Both the position numbers and the translations under genes were made by a program. From contig JAREWP010000090.1 of the NCBI GenBank assembly GCA_029001845.1, forward strand, positions 62,001 through 126,000: DNA of 64,000 nucleotides, in the 5' to 3' direction. The notes below the pieces were generated by a model. That model saw only the letters and a program-made list of their open reading frames with translations. It ran no database searches and was not told the origin of the DNA. Positions 24,687 to 32,953 of the stretch are shown here, in pieces (within the stretch, counting starts at the first letter, position 1; each line of letters opens with the position of its first letter). Source of the DNA: Candidatus Magnetocorallium paracelense (lineage in GTDB: Bacteria > Nitrospirota > Thermodesulfovibrionia > Thermodesulfovibrionales > Magnetobacteriaceae).

Positions 24687-25823
24687 TCAAGGCGTCACAC
24701 CCTGTTTTTTAAGAGACTCAAATATTTTTGCGGCAACTAATTGGCTTGTATAAGGTGACATATGGCCATGGTCCACATAAAAAACGAATCTCGAAAAAAC
24801 GGTTGCTGTCTGTTCTAAATAGGTATCAATCATGCTTGTAAGATCAATATATGTAATACCGATTTTTTTCGATATGGAAGGTAAATCTTTAAATAAATAT
24901 TTACTTAAGTTAATCTCTTGTTGCGGCCAGTATTTATCAAGGATTATATCGCGAAGAGAATACTCCATGTAAGGAAAAACAACCAGCATCATTCCCTTTG
25001 GAAAGTTGGGTTTTAAAGCAGCTAATTCTTTTAATCTTCCTTCGGCATTATAAGAAAATGTTTTATGGCCGAACATAAAATCGTTTTGAGATGTCAAGAA
25101 AATTAAAACATCATAACTCTCTTTTGCAGATAAAATTTCAGCCATCCAGAAAGCTTGACGAGCCGTATAACTCCCGACACCTGCGTTTACTACACGATAT
25201 GATTCTCCCACCATTGATTGGAGATAAGATGCCGTAGTCGAATCATCATTGACTCCCGCCCCAAAGGCTACGCTATCACCAATGATTAGAATTTTACGAT
25301 CTGCTTTCACTATCGGAAGGGTAGTCCTAAAACCATTCTCATTAATCGTATATGAATAATGAAGTCGTGTTTGACTATCTATGTAATCCCTCAGAACGGG
25401 TGAAGACTTGAGGTTTTCTTCAGATCTCAGATAAAGCACCGGGGGATCGATATTAAATGCTTTTCCTGTTTTTAACACATAAGCTAATATCGTGGTGTTT
25501 GGTCTAAGTGTAAAGCTGAGCTTCTCATGGGGCTGAACAAGTATTGTATCATGTTTTTTCGCACTGGTCGGGTTATTGGCATTATCAAATACAGCATCCA
25601 ATTGAGTCAGTTCATTCAAGATATGATCGGGTAAATAGATCACACTGTTAGCTTCTGATTGCACTTTTTCTGTTTTCCGAATCTCCTTAGACCCCCCTAT
25701 AAGTCTCTCCTTAATCTTAGGAGAGAAAAATATCACCAGGGAGAATATCAGGAATGCTATACATGAAACAACAACGCCTAAAAAAAAACTGAATTTTTCG
25801 GCTCTAGTTACTTTTTCCGACAT
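24687..25823 (-). CDS. Membrane-anchored SGNH/GDSL hydrolase-like protein
   Basis: The 378-residue protein has one N-terminal membrane segment (about 12-34), so the catalytic domain is likely periplasmic. The catalytic serine S184 lies in IGDSVAFGAGV, an oxyanion segment NAGVGSYTA follows, and DHGHMSP near the C-terminus carries the Asp-x-x-His pair. SGNH proteins of this kind add or remove O-acetyl groups on surface glycans. It ends 4 nt before the PseG-like gene begins. Confidence 0.75.
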   Translation of the reverse strand: MSEKVTRAEKFSFFLGVVVSCIAFLIFSLVIFFSPKIKERLIGGSKEIRKTEKVQSEANSVIYLPDHILNELTQLDAVFDNANNPTSAKKHDTILVQPHEKLSFTLRPNTTILAYVLKTGKAFNIDPPVLYLRSEENLKSSPVLRDYIDSQTRLHYSYTINENGFRTTLPIVKADRKILIIGDSVAFGAGVNDDSTTASYLQSMVGESYRVVNAGVGSYTARQAFWMAEILSAKESYDVLIFLTSQNDFMFGHKTFSYNAEGRLKELAALKPNFPKGMMLVVFPYMEYSLRDIILDKYWPQQEINLSKYLFKDLPSISKKIGITYIDLTSMIDTYLEQTATVFSRFVFYVDHGHMSPYTSQLVAAKIFESLKKQGVTP

Positions 25824-25908
25824 TTTTCTGAGTGCTTAATATCTTGAAAAATTCAATCTTGATAGTTTTTACCCTGAACCGGGAACCTGAGTAGTTACAA
25901 TTTTTTAT
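25824..25908. repeat. Solo terminal-repeat sequence at the end of the radical SAM gene
   Basis: The stretch cctgagtagttacaatttttta (about 25886-25907) closely matches the right terminal arm of the inverted-repeat element at 58435-58590 (cctaagtagttaccaatttttta). It overlaps the stop codon (25895-25897) of the SPASM radical SAM gene. The opposite arm is not present here. Confidence 0.5.
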
Positions 25909-26992
25909 CACAACTAACCCTGGGTTTATTTTTTATCATTTCCCGTACATTTACCGCCTGGTGAATATATCGGGCGGCTTTCACCTTTCGGTCACCAACG
26001 GTAATTTCTTCTTCCTCAAGAATCCCTCCATCCGAACACGTCCTGCAAGGCATTGTCTTGAGTCTCTTACCCTTTCTCATTAGTCCCCTTAACTCTGTGA
26101 AAGGTTTGCCGCGCCAGATTTTTTTAATACTTTTTTCATGAATATATCCCAAAATATTTCCTTCCATATAGTCGCCAAAGCATTGCACAACCTTACCATC
26201 CCATGTAATACAAGCCCTTTGCCATGGTGAAGGGCATATGAACTTCGGATCATGTCTATACTCTTTATGATCAATAGACCTCTTTTGGTCGGAAATGAAA
26301 TTCACCCGCTCCGCAACTCCTTTCCACAAGTTCAGAAACTCCTGTTCCTGTCCCATTATTGCGGAATGGACAGATTGTACTCTTATCAATGGTTTCTTTC
26401 TTCTCTGTGTTTCTCTATAAGCTCTTATGTATCTTATTTTCTCCAGGGTTTCCTCAAATATTGCCGGTTTGCGTATTTTATTATATGTATCGCCCATTCC
26501 GTCAAAAGAGATGCTGATCCAATCTAATCCGGCATTAACCAAATCTTCGGTTAATTTTGGAGTAAGACGTTCTCCGTTTGTTAAAAAGGCAACATCCTTA
26601 ATCCCCCTCTTTTTTGCATAAGTAATCATTTCCACAAGTCGCGGATTCAGCAGGGGCTCACCTCTCCAACTCAATTTAATCGAGTATAGTGTGCTGTTTG
26701 CGCATTCATCGATGATTTTCTTATAAAGCTCCATATCCATAAAACCCTGAAACTTTACGCCCCTTCTCCGCATCTCCGTTGTTTTGCACATAGGGCAACT
26801 CATCTGACATGTGCTGGATGTCTCTATCTCAAGATGAGTCGGAAAAGGGGGAGTAATAAAAAATTGAGGAAAATAATTCCATATAATGCGATCCATTATG
26901 TGGGAGAAAATATTCCCTTGTCGTATAAAGCTCAGCACATTTTCAACTTTATTGTTCAGTGAAAAATAGTCGTGATTGATTTTTATTTTCAT
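25895..26992 (-). CDS. Radical SAM enzyme with SPASM domain
   Basis: The radical SAM motif is CQMSCPMC (CxxxCxxC) near the N-terminus. The C-terminal SPASM region has CPSPWQRACITWDG, QCFGDY, GNILGYI and a final CRTCSDG, ligating auxiliary clusters. Related genes are frequent in O-antigen and capsule clusters, with unknown reactions. The frame could start at 27025, but those 11 residues (MNHEPCTMSYL) are translated repeat words. The ATG at 26990-26992 (MKIKINHDYF) is preferred, although neither start has a visible ribosome-binding site. Confidence 0.82.
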   Translation of the reverse strand: MKIKINHDYFSLNNKVENVLSFIRQGNIFSHIMDRIIWNYFPQFFITPPFPTHLEIETSSTCQMSCPMCKTTEMRRRGVKFQGFMDMELYKKIIDECANSTLYSIKLSWRGEPLLNPRLVEMITYAKKRGIKDVAFLTNGERLTPKLTEDLVNAGLDWISISFDGMGDTYNKIRKPAIFEETLEKIRYIRAYRETQRRKKPLIRVQSVHSAIMGQEQEFLNLWKGVAERVNFISDQKRSIDHKEYRHDPKFICPSPWQRACITWDGKVVQCFGDYMEGNILGYIHEKSIKKIWRGKPFTELRGLMRKGKRLKTMPCRTCSDGGILEEEEITVGDRKVKAARYIHQAVNVREMIKNKPRVSCDKKL

Positions 26993-26995
26993 AAG

Positions 26996-27088
26996 ATAGC
27001 TCATGGTACATGGTTCATGGTTCATGGATTGAAGGAGTATTTATCTTAATCCTTACTCCTTAATCCTTACTCCTTAATCCTTACTCCT
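26996..27088. repeat. 'catggttcatgg' words followed by a 14-bp tandem repeat
   Basis: About 26996-27027 contains agctcatggtacatggttcatggttcatgg. From 27045 to 27086 there are three exact tandem copies of the 14-mer cttaatccttactc, plus 2 nt of a fourth. The repeat runs into the TAG stop (27087-27089) of the GT2 gene. A 14-bp period does not preserve reading frame, so copy-number change could alter the gene ends. Confidence 0.85.
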
Positions 27089-28106
27089 ATCTGCTATTTA
27101 ATGCATATGTCAGGCTTCTTTTAAGAAATTGTATGGCCATGCTTTTTCTCTTGGGCCAGGTTTGGGTGGTCCAGCGGAGTAGCTGACGAATTGCAGCTTG
27201 GATAATTTCTCTTTTTTCTTCTGTTTTTAAATTATTTTTAACTGTAAACTTGTGAATTACTTGTTCCAGCAAGTTAAGAAAAAAATCTGCATTGAATTTC
27301 CAGCTTATTTCATGCTTGGGGATATAGGCATGACCGGAAATAAGAACCAGTTCTTTTAGATGTTCATCACTCAATCCATTAATTCCAAGTGATTTCATGT
27401 TATCGCTGATAATATGCCCCTTATTTCTCATATGTAGCTTACCGAAATTTCCTGTTATACCTTTATTATGACGTCTATAAAGTAATAGGGGCTCTTTAAT
27501 GGAATAAAACTTCGTCTTTTCCGATAATTGACACCATAACTTATAATCTTCTACACCTGTGGCGGCTTCATCATAACAGAGGTTCCAATTATGAATTATT
27601 TCATTTCTAAACATTACAGTTGGATGAAAAATACAATTTTTCCATAAAAGGGTCCATTGGGTTTGCAAATGTGAATGAAGATACCCTGTTTTTTTTCTCA
27701 GTGGAATAAAACGACCGTTAGCATAGATTTGATTTACCAAACCATGGCAGACACCAACAGCAGTATTTCGCTCCATCACTTCAAATTGGCGCTCCAGGCG
27801 TTCGGGCAGGCTGATATCATCCGCATCCATCCGAGCAATCAATTTTCCTTTAGCTAATGCGAGAGCGTGGTTTAATGCATGTGTAACCCCTTTATTGTCT
27901 TGATGCACTAAACGAATTCTGTTATCAACTTTAGCAAAGTGGTTCAATACCTCCTCAGAGCCGTCTGTTGAACCATCATTAATTATAATAAACTCAAAGT
28001 TTGAAAAAGATTGAGTTAATATACTTCTAATACTTTCATTAAGATATAACATTCCATTGTAAACAGGCATAATAACAGATATGTAAGGAGAATTTTTTGG
28101 ACTCAT
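27087..28106 (-). CDS. Family 2 glycosyltransferase
   Basis: This 339-residue protein begins with ISVIMPVYNGMLYL, then INDGSTDGS and the metal-binding RMDADD, which together define a GT2 (GT-A fold) inverting glycosyltransferase. A GVEDYKLWCQL motif follows, carrying the likely ED catalytic pair. It is the first gene of the long minus-strand cluster, so its upstream region (28107-28823) should hold the cluster promoter. The donor and acceptor are unknown. Confidence 0.9.
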   Translation of the reverse strand: MSPKNSPYISVIMPVYNGMLYLNESIRSILTQSFSNFEFIIINDGSTDGSEEVLNHFAKVDNRIRLVHQDNKGVTHALNHALALAKGKLIARMDADDISLPERLERQFEVMERNTAVGVCHGLVNQIYANGRFIPLRKKTGYLHSHLQTQWTLLWKNCIFHPTVMFRNEIIHNWNLCYDEAATGVEDYKLWCQLSEKTKFYSIKEPLLLYRRHNKGITGNFGKLHMRNKGHIISDNMKSLGINGLSDEHLKELVLISGHAYIPKHEISWKFNADFFLNLLEQVIHKFTVKNNLKTEEKREIIQAAIRQLLRWTTQTWPKRKSMAIQFLKRSLTYALNSR

Positions 28107-28230
28107 AGCTTTAACGATAAACAGGAAGATTTGAAGGATAAGCTGCCGCCATTGCCGTTCACATAGATATAATTATGTGTAGTGGCTGATAAAAACAAGA
28201 GTAGACAAAGCCATTTCGGCGAAAGCCTGA

Positions 28231-28406
28231 ATTCAGTGACTATAGTTAAGTTTATGAGGCTTATTAGCGTAGTTCTTAGTAACTATGACAACACAAGAGT
28301 GAAAAAGCGGATACGCTTCAATTCAGATGATTATAGTTTTTTTTATTTTTACCTAATCTTTACAAAAGTGAAATCTGATATACAGAAATTCAGACAGTTA
28401 TAGTTA
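28231..28406 (+). repeat. Three direct repeats ATTCAG-N5-TATAGTT
   Basis: Copies begin at 28231 (attcagtgactatagtt), 28321 (attcagatgattatagtt) and 28388 (attcagacagttatagtt), spaced 90 and 67 bp apart. They could be binding sites for a regulator of the divergent genes or remnants of a repeat. Function is not known. Confidence 0.5.
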
Positions 28407-28524
28407 TTTCTTTTAAAAATCCAAGGATTTACAAGTTAGATATTTTTTGTGTTTTTACGTAACCTTTTGAAAATAAAGGATTTTACTAAATTATTACTTG
28501 AATTGCAGCTCAATATGAAGATGG

Positions 28525-28554
28525 TTGATTTTCGACTACAGCAATATATATAAT
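28525..28554 (+). promoter_or_regulatory. Sigma-70-like promoter
   Basis: A -35 box TTGATT (28525-28530) and a perfect -10 box TATAAT (28549-28554) are separated by 18 nt. Transcription would begin near 28561 and run toward the exported protein gene at 28824, placing the hairpin at 28660-28716 in its leader. Confidence 0.5.
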
Positions 28555-28659
28555 ACTTATTTTTCATGGAAATGTCAACTATATTTCACAAAAATTTAAA
28601 TTAACTTGTAATTTACACCACTACCATTGCTTAAGAATAGCAAAACAGCTGACCTGATG

Positions 28660-28716
28660 GTAAATTCTCAAACAAGTTGAGATGAAAAAAAATTCCTCAA
28701 CTTATTGAGAATTTAC
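28660..28716. repeat. Near-perfect inverted repeat in the presumed leader
   Basis: Arms gtaaattctcaa...caagttgag (28660-28681) and ctcaacttattgagaatttac (28696-28716) pair over about 20 bp with one bulge and a 14-nt loop. It is not followed by a T-run on the plus strand, so it is more likely a regulatory or protein-binding structure than a terminator. Confidence 0.6.
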
Positions 28717-28823
28717 AGAAGTCAGAAGAAAAGAGTGTTTTTTTATCTTTTCTGATTTTTTGTTGCATATATTCTGTGTAGCCTGAAGTATTACAAAAAG
28801 TTAATCCCCATCAAAAGCCCGTA

Positions 28824-29918
28824 ATGATTATGATTAACAAGCTTACTATTGGTGCTTTTACTTTTTCACTTATCTTCTTCTTTGCTATTTTTTATCCTGA
28901 TTCTCTTAAATCAGAAAATACTGCAGGTTCTAATCTCAAAGAAAATAAAATGTGGATAGAAACCGAAAGTATTTCAACGTGCCGTCTTAAACTCTATTTG
29001 ACTGATTCATTCCCTTATGTATTGGAGATCTGGACGGTTGACCTAATTTCTTCTCCTCCATTAGGAGCGGAACCGCTTTATCTTAGGAGTGAACAGTATA
29101 ATCTGTTTCATAAAGCTGTTCAGTCAACTAATTTAATAAATACCCCTTGGAGTTCTCCGGAATTCACTGAACTATTTAATATTGGAACAACGACTCATAA
29201 CCTTTGGGAGACTTTTTCGATTATCCTACCTACCTTAAGGTTATCTACCGCCATTTATGGAGAAAGTAACTTGGTATTTCTTAACATCGATAAATTGGCT
29301 GACTTAGATAGTAATCCTAACGCCTCCTTATGGACTATTATACTTAGACATAACAATGAGACCGAGATAAGTAAAACAATATTATTTCATGAAAATCGTT
29401 TTGGTAAAAACTTTTGTGAAATAGCCAAATATTTTCGAAAAGATATATTTATTTCATCTTTTTTTTACGATAAGCCCACGGCTGTAAGCTCTGTAAAAAA
29501 AGAAATTCAAGGTTTTTCAAAGTTAAGATGGCGATGGGATAGAAGTCATCGTGTCTCTATTACCCCGACTTGGGATAATGAAAAAAACATAATATTGAAT
29601 CTCTTTAAATACTCCCAAAAATCTACCCTTTTGAGTCATATTGCACAAATTGAAGGAATCGGAGTTACTGAAATGGTGATAAAGATCAGAGATTTTTTCA
29701 CACCTTCTTCTGAAGATGATCATTCTCCAAGCTATTGGATGATCGCTTTGTGGGATATCGATATGGCATGTTATGAATTTTCACCCATTTACAGACTTAC
29801 AACACACATTGGAATAGATTACCTGAATCCAACCAATTATCTTTTTTCCGGAGCAAACAACCTTCCTGACAATTCTGAGGAAATACTTGAAAATGCCTGT
29901 GTCATGAAAAGGTATTAG
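28824..29918 (+). CDS. Exported protein of unknown function
   Basis: This 364-residue protein has an N-terminal signal sequence (TIGAFTFSLIFFFAIFYP, cleaved or anchoring) and no domain I recognise. The body is rich in aromatic and polar residues without repeats. A second ATG at 28830 could be the true start; neither has a clear ribosome-binding site. It converges with the membrane-protein gene at 29923, the two ends being 4 bp apart. It has no visible link to the sugar cluster beyond position. Confidence 0.6.
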   Translation: MIMINKLTIGAFTFSLIFFFAIFYPDSLKSENTAGSNLKENKMWIETESISTCRLKLYLTDSFPYVLEIWTVDLISSPPLGAEPLYLRSEQYNLFHKAVQSTNLINTPWSSPEFTELFNIGTTTHNLWETFSIILPTLRLSTAIYGESNLVFLNIDKLADLDSNPNASLWTIILRHNNETEISKTILFHENRFGKNFCEIAKYFRKDIFISSFFYDKPTAVSSVKKEIQGFSKLRWRWDRSHRVSITPTWDNEKNIILNLFKYSQKSTLLSHIAQIEGIGVTEMVIKIRDFFTPSSEDDHSPSYWMIALWDIDMACYEFSPIYRLTTHIGIDYLNPTNYLFSGANNLPDNSEEILENACVMKRY

Positions 29919-29922
29919 CCCC

Positions 29923-31275
29923 TCACGGTTCCTTTTTTTCCTGCTCTGTAAGATGCTGTTTAGCAATTAAAGAGAGGCAGGTAACATATAAAACAGCGTG
30001 AAATGGCAAACGTACGCGAACCAATGTCCCTATGTTAACAACTGTCAGACCGAAAACAAGCATAATCGAGAGGATAATGAAGAAGATAAAAGCAAACTCG
30101 ACATTAAAGTCTTTTTTTTGTATTAACAAAAAAAAGGAGTAAGGCAGTAGTATATAAAAAGGAAAGAGTTCTATAAAGTAAAGCAATCTAAATAGTTTTT
30201 GTGAAGTATTGGATGTTTCTGATAGTATCATATTTGGAAATGGAGCAAAAAAAGCGATCTGTAATGCACGAGGAATATAGAATAAAAGTTCCCGGGAATT
30301 CTTAAATACAATGTTTTCGTCTATCAATGACTCTCCTCCGGCAGATAGAAAATTAATCCTCTGTTTAGCGACTTGACGGAGTTTTGTCATGAAGAACTCT
30401 CCTAATTCCTCCCTAACAGCAAACTGTTTTGTATCAAATCGTTGCGTGTCAAACTGTTCTTCATCCATTCGCATAATGCTATGGCCTTTATATTGTTCTA
30501 ATTTTTCATTCAATATATCTTTAAATATAGCTATCACTTTAATCTGAATAAAGAGGGAGTAGATTATCACCAATGAAACCATAAATGACTTTACAAGTAC
30601 TTTTTTATTCACCTTGTTTCTCATAAAAAAGTACTTAAGGAGTATAATCCCGATAGCGATTGCCTGCCAAATCGGAACAAACTGGTTAAATATCAGATCT
30701 CTTGTAAATTGCATCAATATTAAAGAGATCGGAAATAAAATAAATAAACTTGTTAAACTTATTTTATTGTAGCGAATAATCTTAATCCAAACCAAAACAT
30801 ACACAAAAATTCCCAGTATATAAAAATTCTCTTTTTTTAACTGCGCCGACCAAAACAATAAAGAAGGAGAAATAGAAAAAAATAAGCTTCCGATGAAAGC
30901 AGCCATATCGTTTTTTATGACTATCTTTATTATTTTGAAAAGTACTATTGTGGACAAGCCGTGCAGGAAAGCTAATATCGGAAGAATTATCATTGGTTCG
31001 TTAATGCCTGTAAGAGAGTATATTGTATACATTAACATCCTCATACTAAAACAAGAAGCGAAATTGTAACATTTATTATTCTCTTCCAGCTCGAACATTT
31101 TCATCACGGTAACTTGATTTTCAATCCCATCGGGAAGAATCAAACCAAATTTTGACTTTGGGAGTAAATAGATAAATAACTGAATAAGAATACTTCCAAA
31201 GAGTAACCAAAAGAAACTTAACATAAAAAGGATAAAAGCTTTTCTGTTATCACTGATATTACTTAAGCGTATCAT
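29923..31275 (-). CDS. Polytopic membrane protein, PMT/EpsG-like glycan enzyme
   Basis: The protein has about 450 residues and ten or more hydrophobic segments. It resembles uncharacterised membrane glycosyltransferase or polymerase proteins of surface-polysaccharide loci, but no catalytic motif is clear. The frame can be read from 31323, but the first 16 codons lie over a perfect stem-loop. The ATG at 31273-31275 has AAGAG upstream, so it is chosen. Confidence 0.6.
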   Translation of the reverse strand: MIRLSNISDNRKAFILFMLSFFWLLFGSILIQLFIYLLPKSKFGLILPDGIENQVTVMKMFELEENNKCYNFASCFSMRMLMYTIYSLTGINEPMIILPILAFLHGLSTIVLFKIIKIVIKNDMAAFIGSLFFSISPSLLFWSAQLKKENFYILGIFVYVLVWIKIIRYNKISLTSLFILFPISLILMQFTRDLIFNQFVPIWQAIAIGIILLKYFFMRNKVNKKVLVKSFMVSLVIIYSLFIQIKVIAIFKDILNEKLEQYKGHSIMRMDEEQFDTQRFDTKQFAVREELGEFFMTKLRQVAKQRINFLSAGGESLIDENIVFKNSRELLFYIPRALQIAFFAPFPNMILSETSNTSQKLFRLLYFIELFPFYILLPYSFFLLIQKKDFNVEFAFIFFIILSIMLVFGLTVVNIGTLVRVRLPFHAVLYVTCLSLIAKQHLTEQEKKEP

Positions 31276-31298
31276 TTGTTCTCTTTTAAATTTCCAAC

Positions 31299-31317
31299 AG
31301 AGGGGTTTTACCCCTCT
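31299..31317. promoter_or_regulatory. Small perfect stem-loop in front of the membrane-protein gene
   Basis: agagggg (31299-31305) and cccctct (31311-31317) form a 7-bp GC-rich stem with a 5-nt loop. It lies about 24-42 nt upstream of the chosen start at 31275 and would be in the leader of the minus-strand gene. On the plus strand it is followed by tcctcaataatttttt, so it could instead act as a plus-strand terminator. Confidence 0.4.
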
Positions 31318-31338
31318 CCTCAATAATTTTTTCAGCTA

Positions 31339-31548
31339 TTATACAACTATTCCCGGACACCATGTCATATTATAGACAAAACCCTCGATAATTATGATAC
31401 CGTCTGTTCTCCGGAATGACGATTTGCTTACCGGTTTTAACTCAATTTCCTGTAATATTTTTTGTGTTTCCTCCGGCTTTGTTAAGCTGCCTTTTTTAGA
31501 TTTAGAGTTAGGAACAATTCCAAGTATACTGTCTTCAGAGGATATTCA
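31339..31548 (-). pseudogene. Decayed open reading frame of unknown origin
   Basis: After an in-frame TGA at 31546-31548 the frame runs 68 codons to a TAA at 31339, reading ISSEDSILGIVPNSKSKKGS and onward, with protein-like composition but no start codon before its last residues. The same frame upstream of the TGA reads FFLARLEEYQKERQKSTDFY back to a run of nine T. It looks like a gene broken by a nonsense change and perhaps a homopolymer shift. The rest of the 31324-31825 gap shows nothing else. Confidence 0.3.
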
Positions 31549-31825
31549 TAGTTCAAAATCATAAAAATCAGTTGACTTTTGTCTCTCTTTTTGATATTCT
31601 TCTAACCTCGCTAAAAAAAATTCCTATCCGTTGATTTCTATCCTGCCCTATCAATATCTCTGACTTAAGCGGGGTGAAATCTTATTTGCCATTGCCTTTT
31701 TTTATTAACGCCGGTTAATTAAGTTCTGAATATGAATTTAAATTACTTAAGTGATTGATTTTACTGTCTTTCAAAAGAAACGGTCTCCAGGTAAAAATTG
31801 AGTTGTCGAATAAAATGGAGAGATA

Positions 31826-32830
31826 ATGATGAAGAGTGATGGAAAAGAGTCAAACGATCTCAGAGAATTTCACCATTTCTTTGATCTGTTAACCGTTGTT
31901 TGGCATAAAAAAAGCTTAATTTTTTTGATCACTCTTGTCTCTATTTTATTGACCGCTTTGGTAAATTTTTTTTTCCTGCCGGAGATCTATCGAAATACCG
32001 TTTTACTGAAACGTCCAACGATCGACATAATTGACGAAAAAGGTTTTTTATCAAAAAAGATTCTACTATCGCAGGAAGAAACATTCGATTTGCTGGATCA
32101 GGTTTATTTTATAGGATTAGATATTGACAATATTAAAATAACCTCTATCGAATCAATTCCTGCGAGCGAGCATTATATAAAAGCTTCAATACTCTACAAA
32201 AATTCGAAAGCAAGATCTCCCGTCGATCTGAACAAAAAGATTATTACATATCTTAACGGGAGTGAAACTCTCAGGATAAAAAGAAAAAATTTAGAAACAG
32301 AATTCTTCAGCGAGAGGGAGAAACTAAAGAACAAGATTCAGGGGAAGATTGAAAGGGAGATAGAGAAATCTAGGCGTTTATTAAAGCTCTTCATCGAAGA
32401 GAAAGAAGCGTTACGAACCAGAATAACGGCCATAGAAAAGGTGCAAAAGGAACTGGCTGCAAGGGAGATTTCATATAACGACTTTCTTCGTACGAATCCG
32501 TGTATTTTTTTAATTTTAGACAAAGCAGGTAAAGATAGAAGGAGACTGTTGGAGGTCCATCGTTTGATTGAAAATGAAAAAAGTTTTCTTGAAAAGGAAA
32601 AAGATTTGTTTAAAGGAGTGACATCAAGACAAAAAGAAACCATATCAAAACAAAAACCTGCAATAACAGGCTTCGAAATTGTAGAATCTCAAAATAATAC
32701 GAACTCCCTCTATAAGCCTTTTAGATTAAAAAACATCTCTCTCTCCGGTCTGATTGCCCTTTTTTTAAGTTATGTGTTTGTGATTTTTTCTGAATTAAAT
32801 AAAGAAAAAAGGAACTCTCTTGAGGAATAG
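31826..32830 (+). CDS. Wzz/GumC-like polysaccharide chain-length determinant
   Basis: This 334-residue protein has the polysaccharide co-polymerase layout: a transmembrane helix at about 30-53 (SLIFLITLVSILLTALVNFFF), a periplasmic coiled-coil-rich region (about 140-280) and a second helix near 306-325 just after a Pro-containing YKPFRLKN segment. Wzz proteins set the length of O-antigen or capsule chains made by Wzy. It is preceded by GGAGAG and may start at the first or second ATG. A truncated copy follows at 32954. Confidence 0.8.
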   Translation: MMKSDGKESNDLREFHHFFDLLTVVWHKKSLIFLITLVSILLTALVNFFFLPEIYRNTVLLKRPTIDIIDEKGFLSKKILLSQEETFDLLDQVYFIGLDIDNIKITSIESIPASEHYIKASILYKNSKARSPVDLNKKIITYLNGSETLRIKRKNLETEFFSEREKLKNKIQGKIEREIEKSRRLLKLFIEEKEALRTRITAIEKVQKELAAREISYNDFLRTNPCIFLILDKAGKDRRRLLEVHRLIENEKSFLEKEKDLFKGVTSRQKETISKQKPAITGFEIVESQNNTNSLYKPFRLKNISLSGLIALFLSYVFVIFSELNKEKRNSLEE

Positions 32831-32953
32831 AATATCGGTTGAATATATAGAACTGAAAATGGTAAAAATCAACCGATATGCGCCACTGACAAAATTCCCA
32901 TAAAAGAGAGAAAGCACTCTATAATATAAGAAAAGATATGAAAAGGAGAGATT

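Larger units (their letters stand above)
28107..28823. other. Divergent intergenic region without a gene
   Basis: This 717-bp gap separates the minus-strand sugar cluster from a plus-strand exported protein gene. No frame with a supportable start was seen. It contains three spaced copies of ATTCAG-N5-TATAGTT at 28231, 28321 and 28388, a sigma-70-like promoter at 28525-28554 and a hairpin at 28660-28716, each listed separately or as a finding. Confidence 0.7.
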
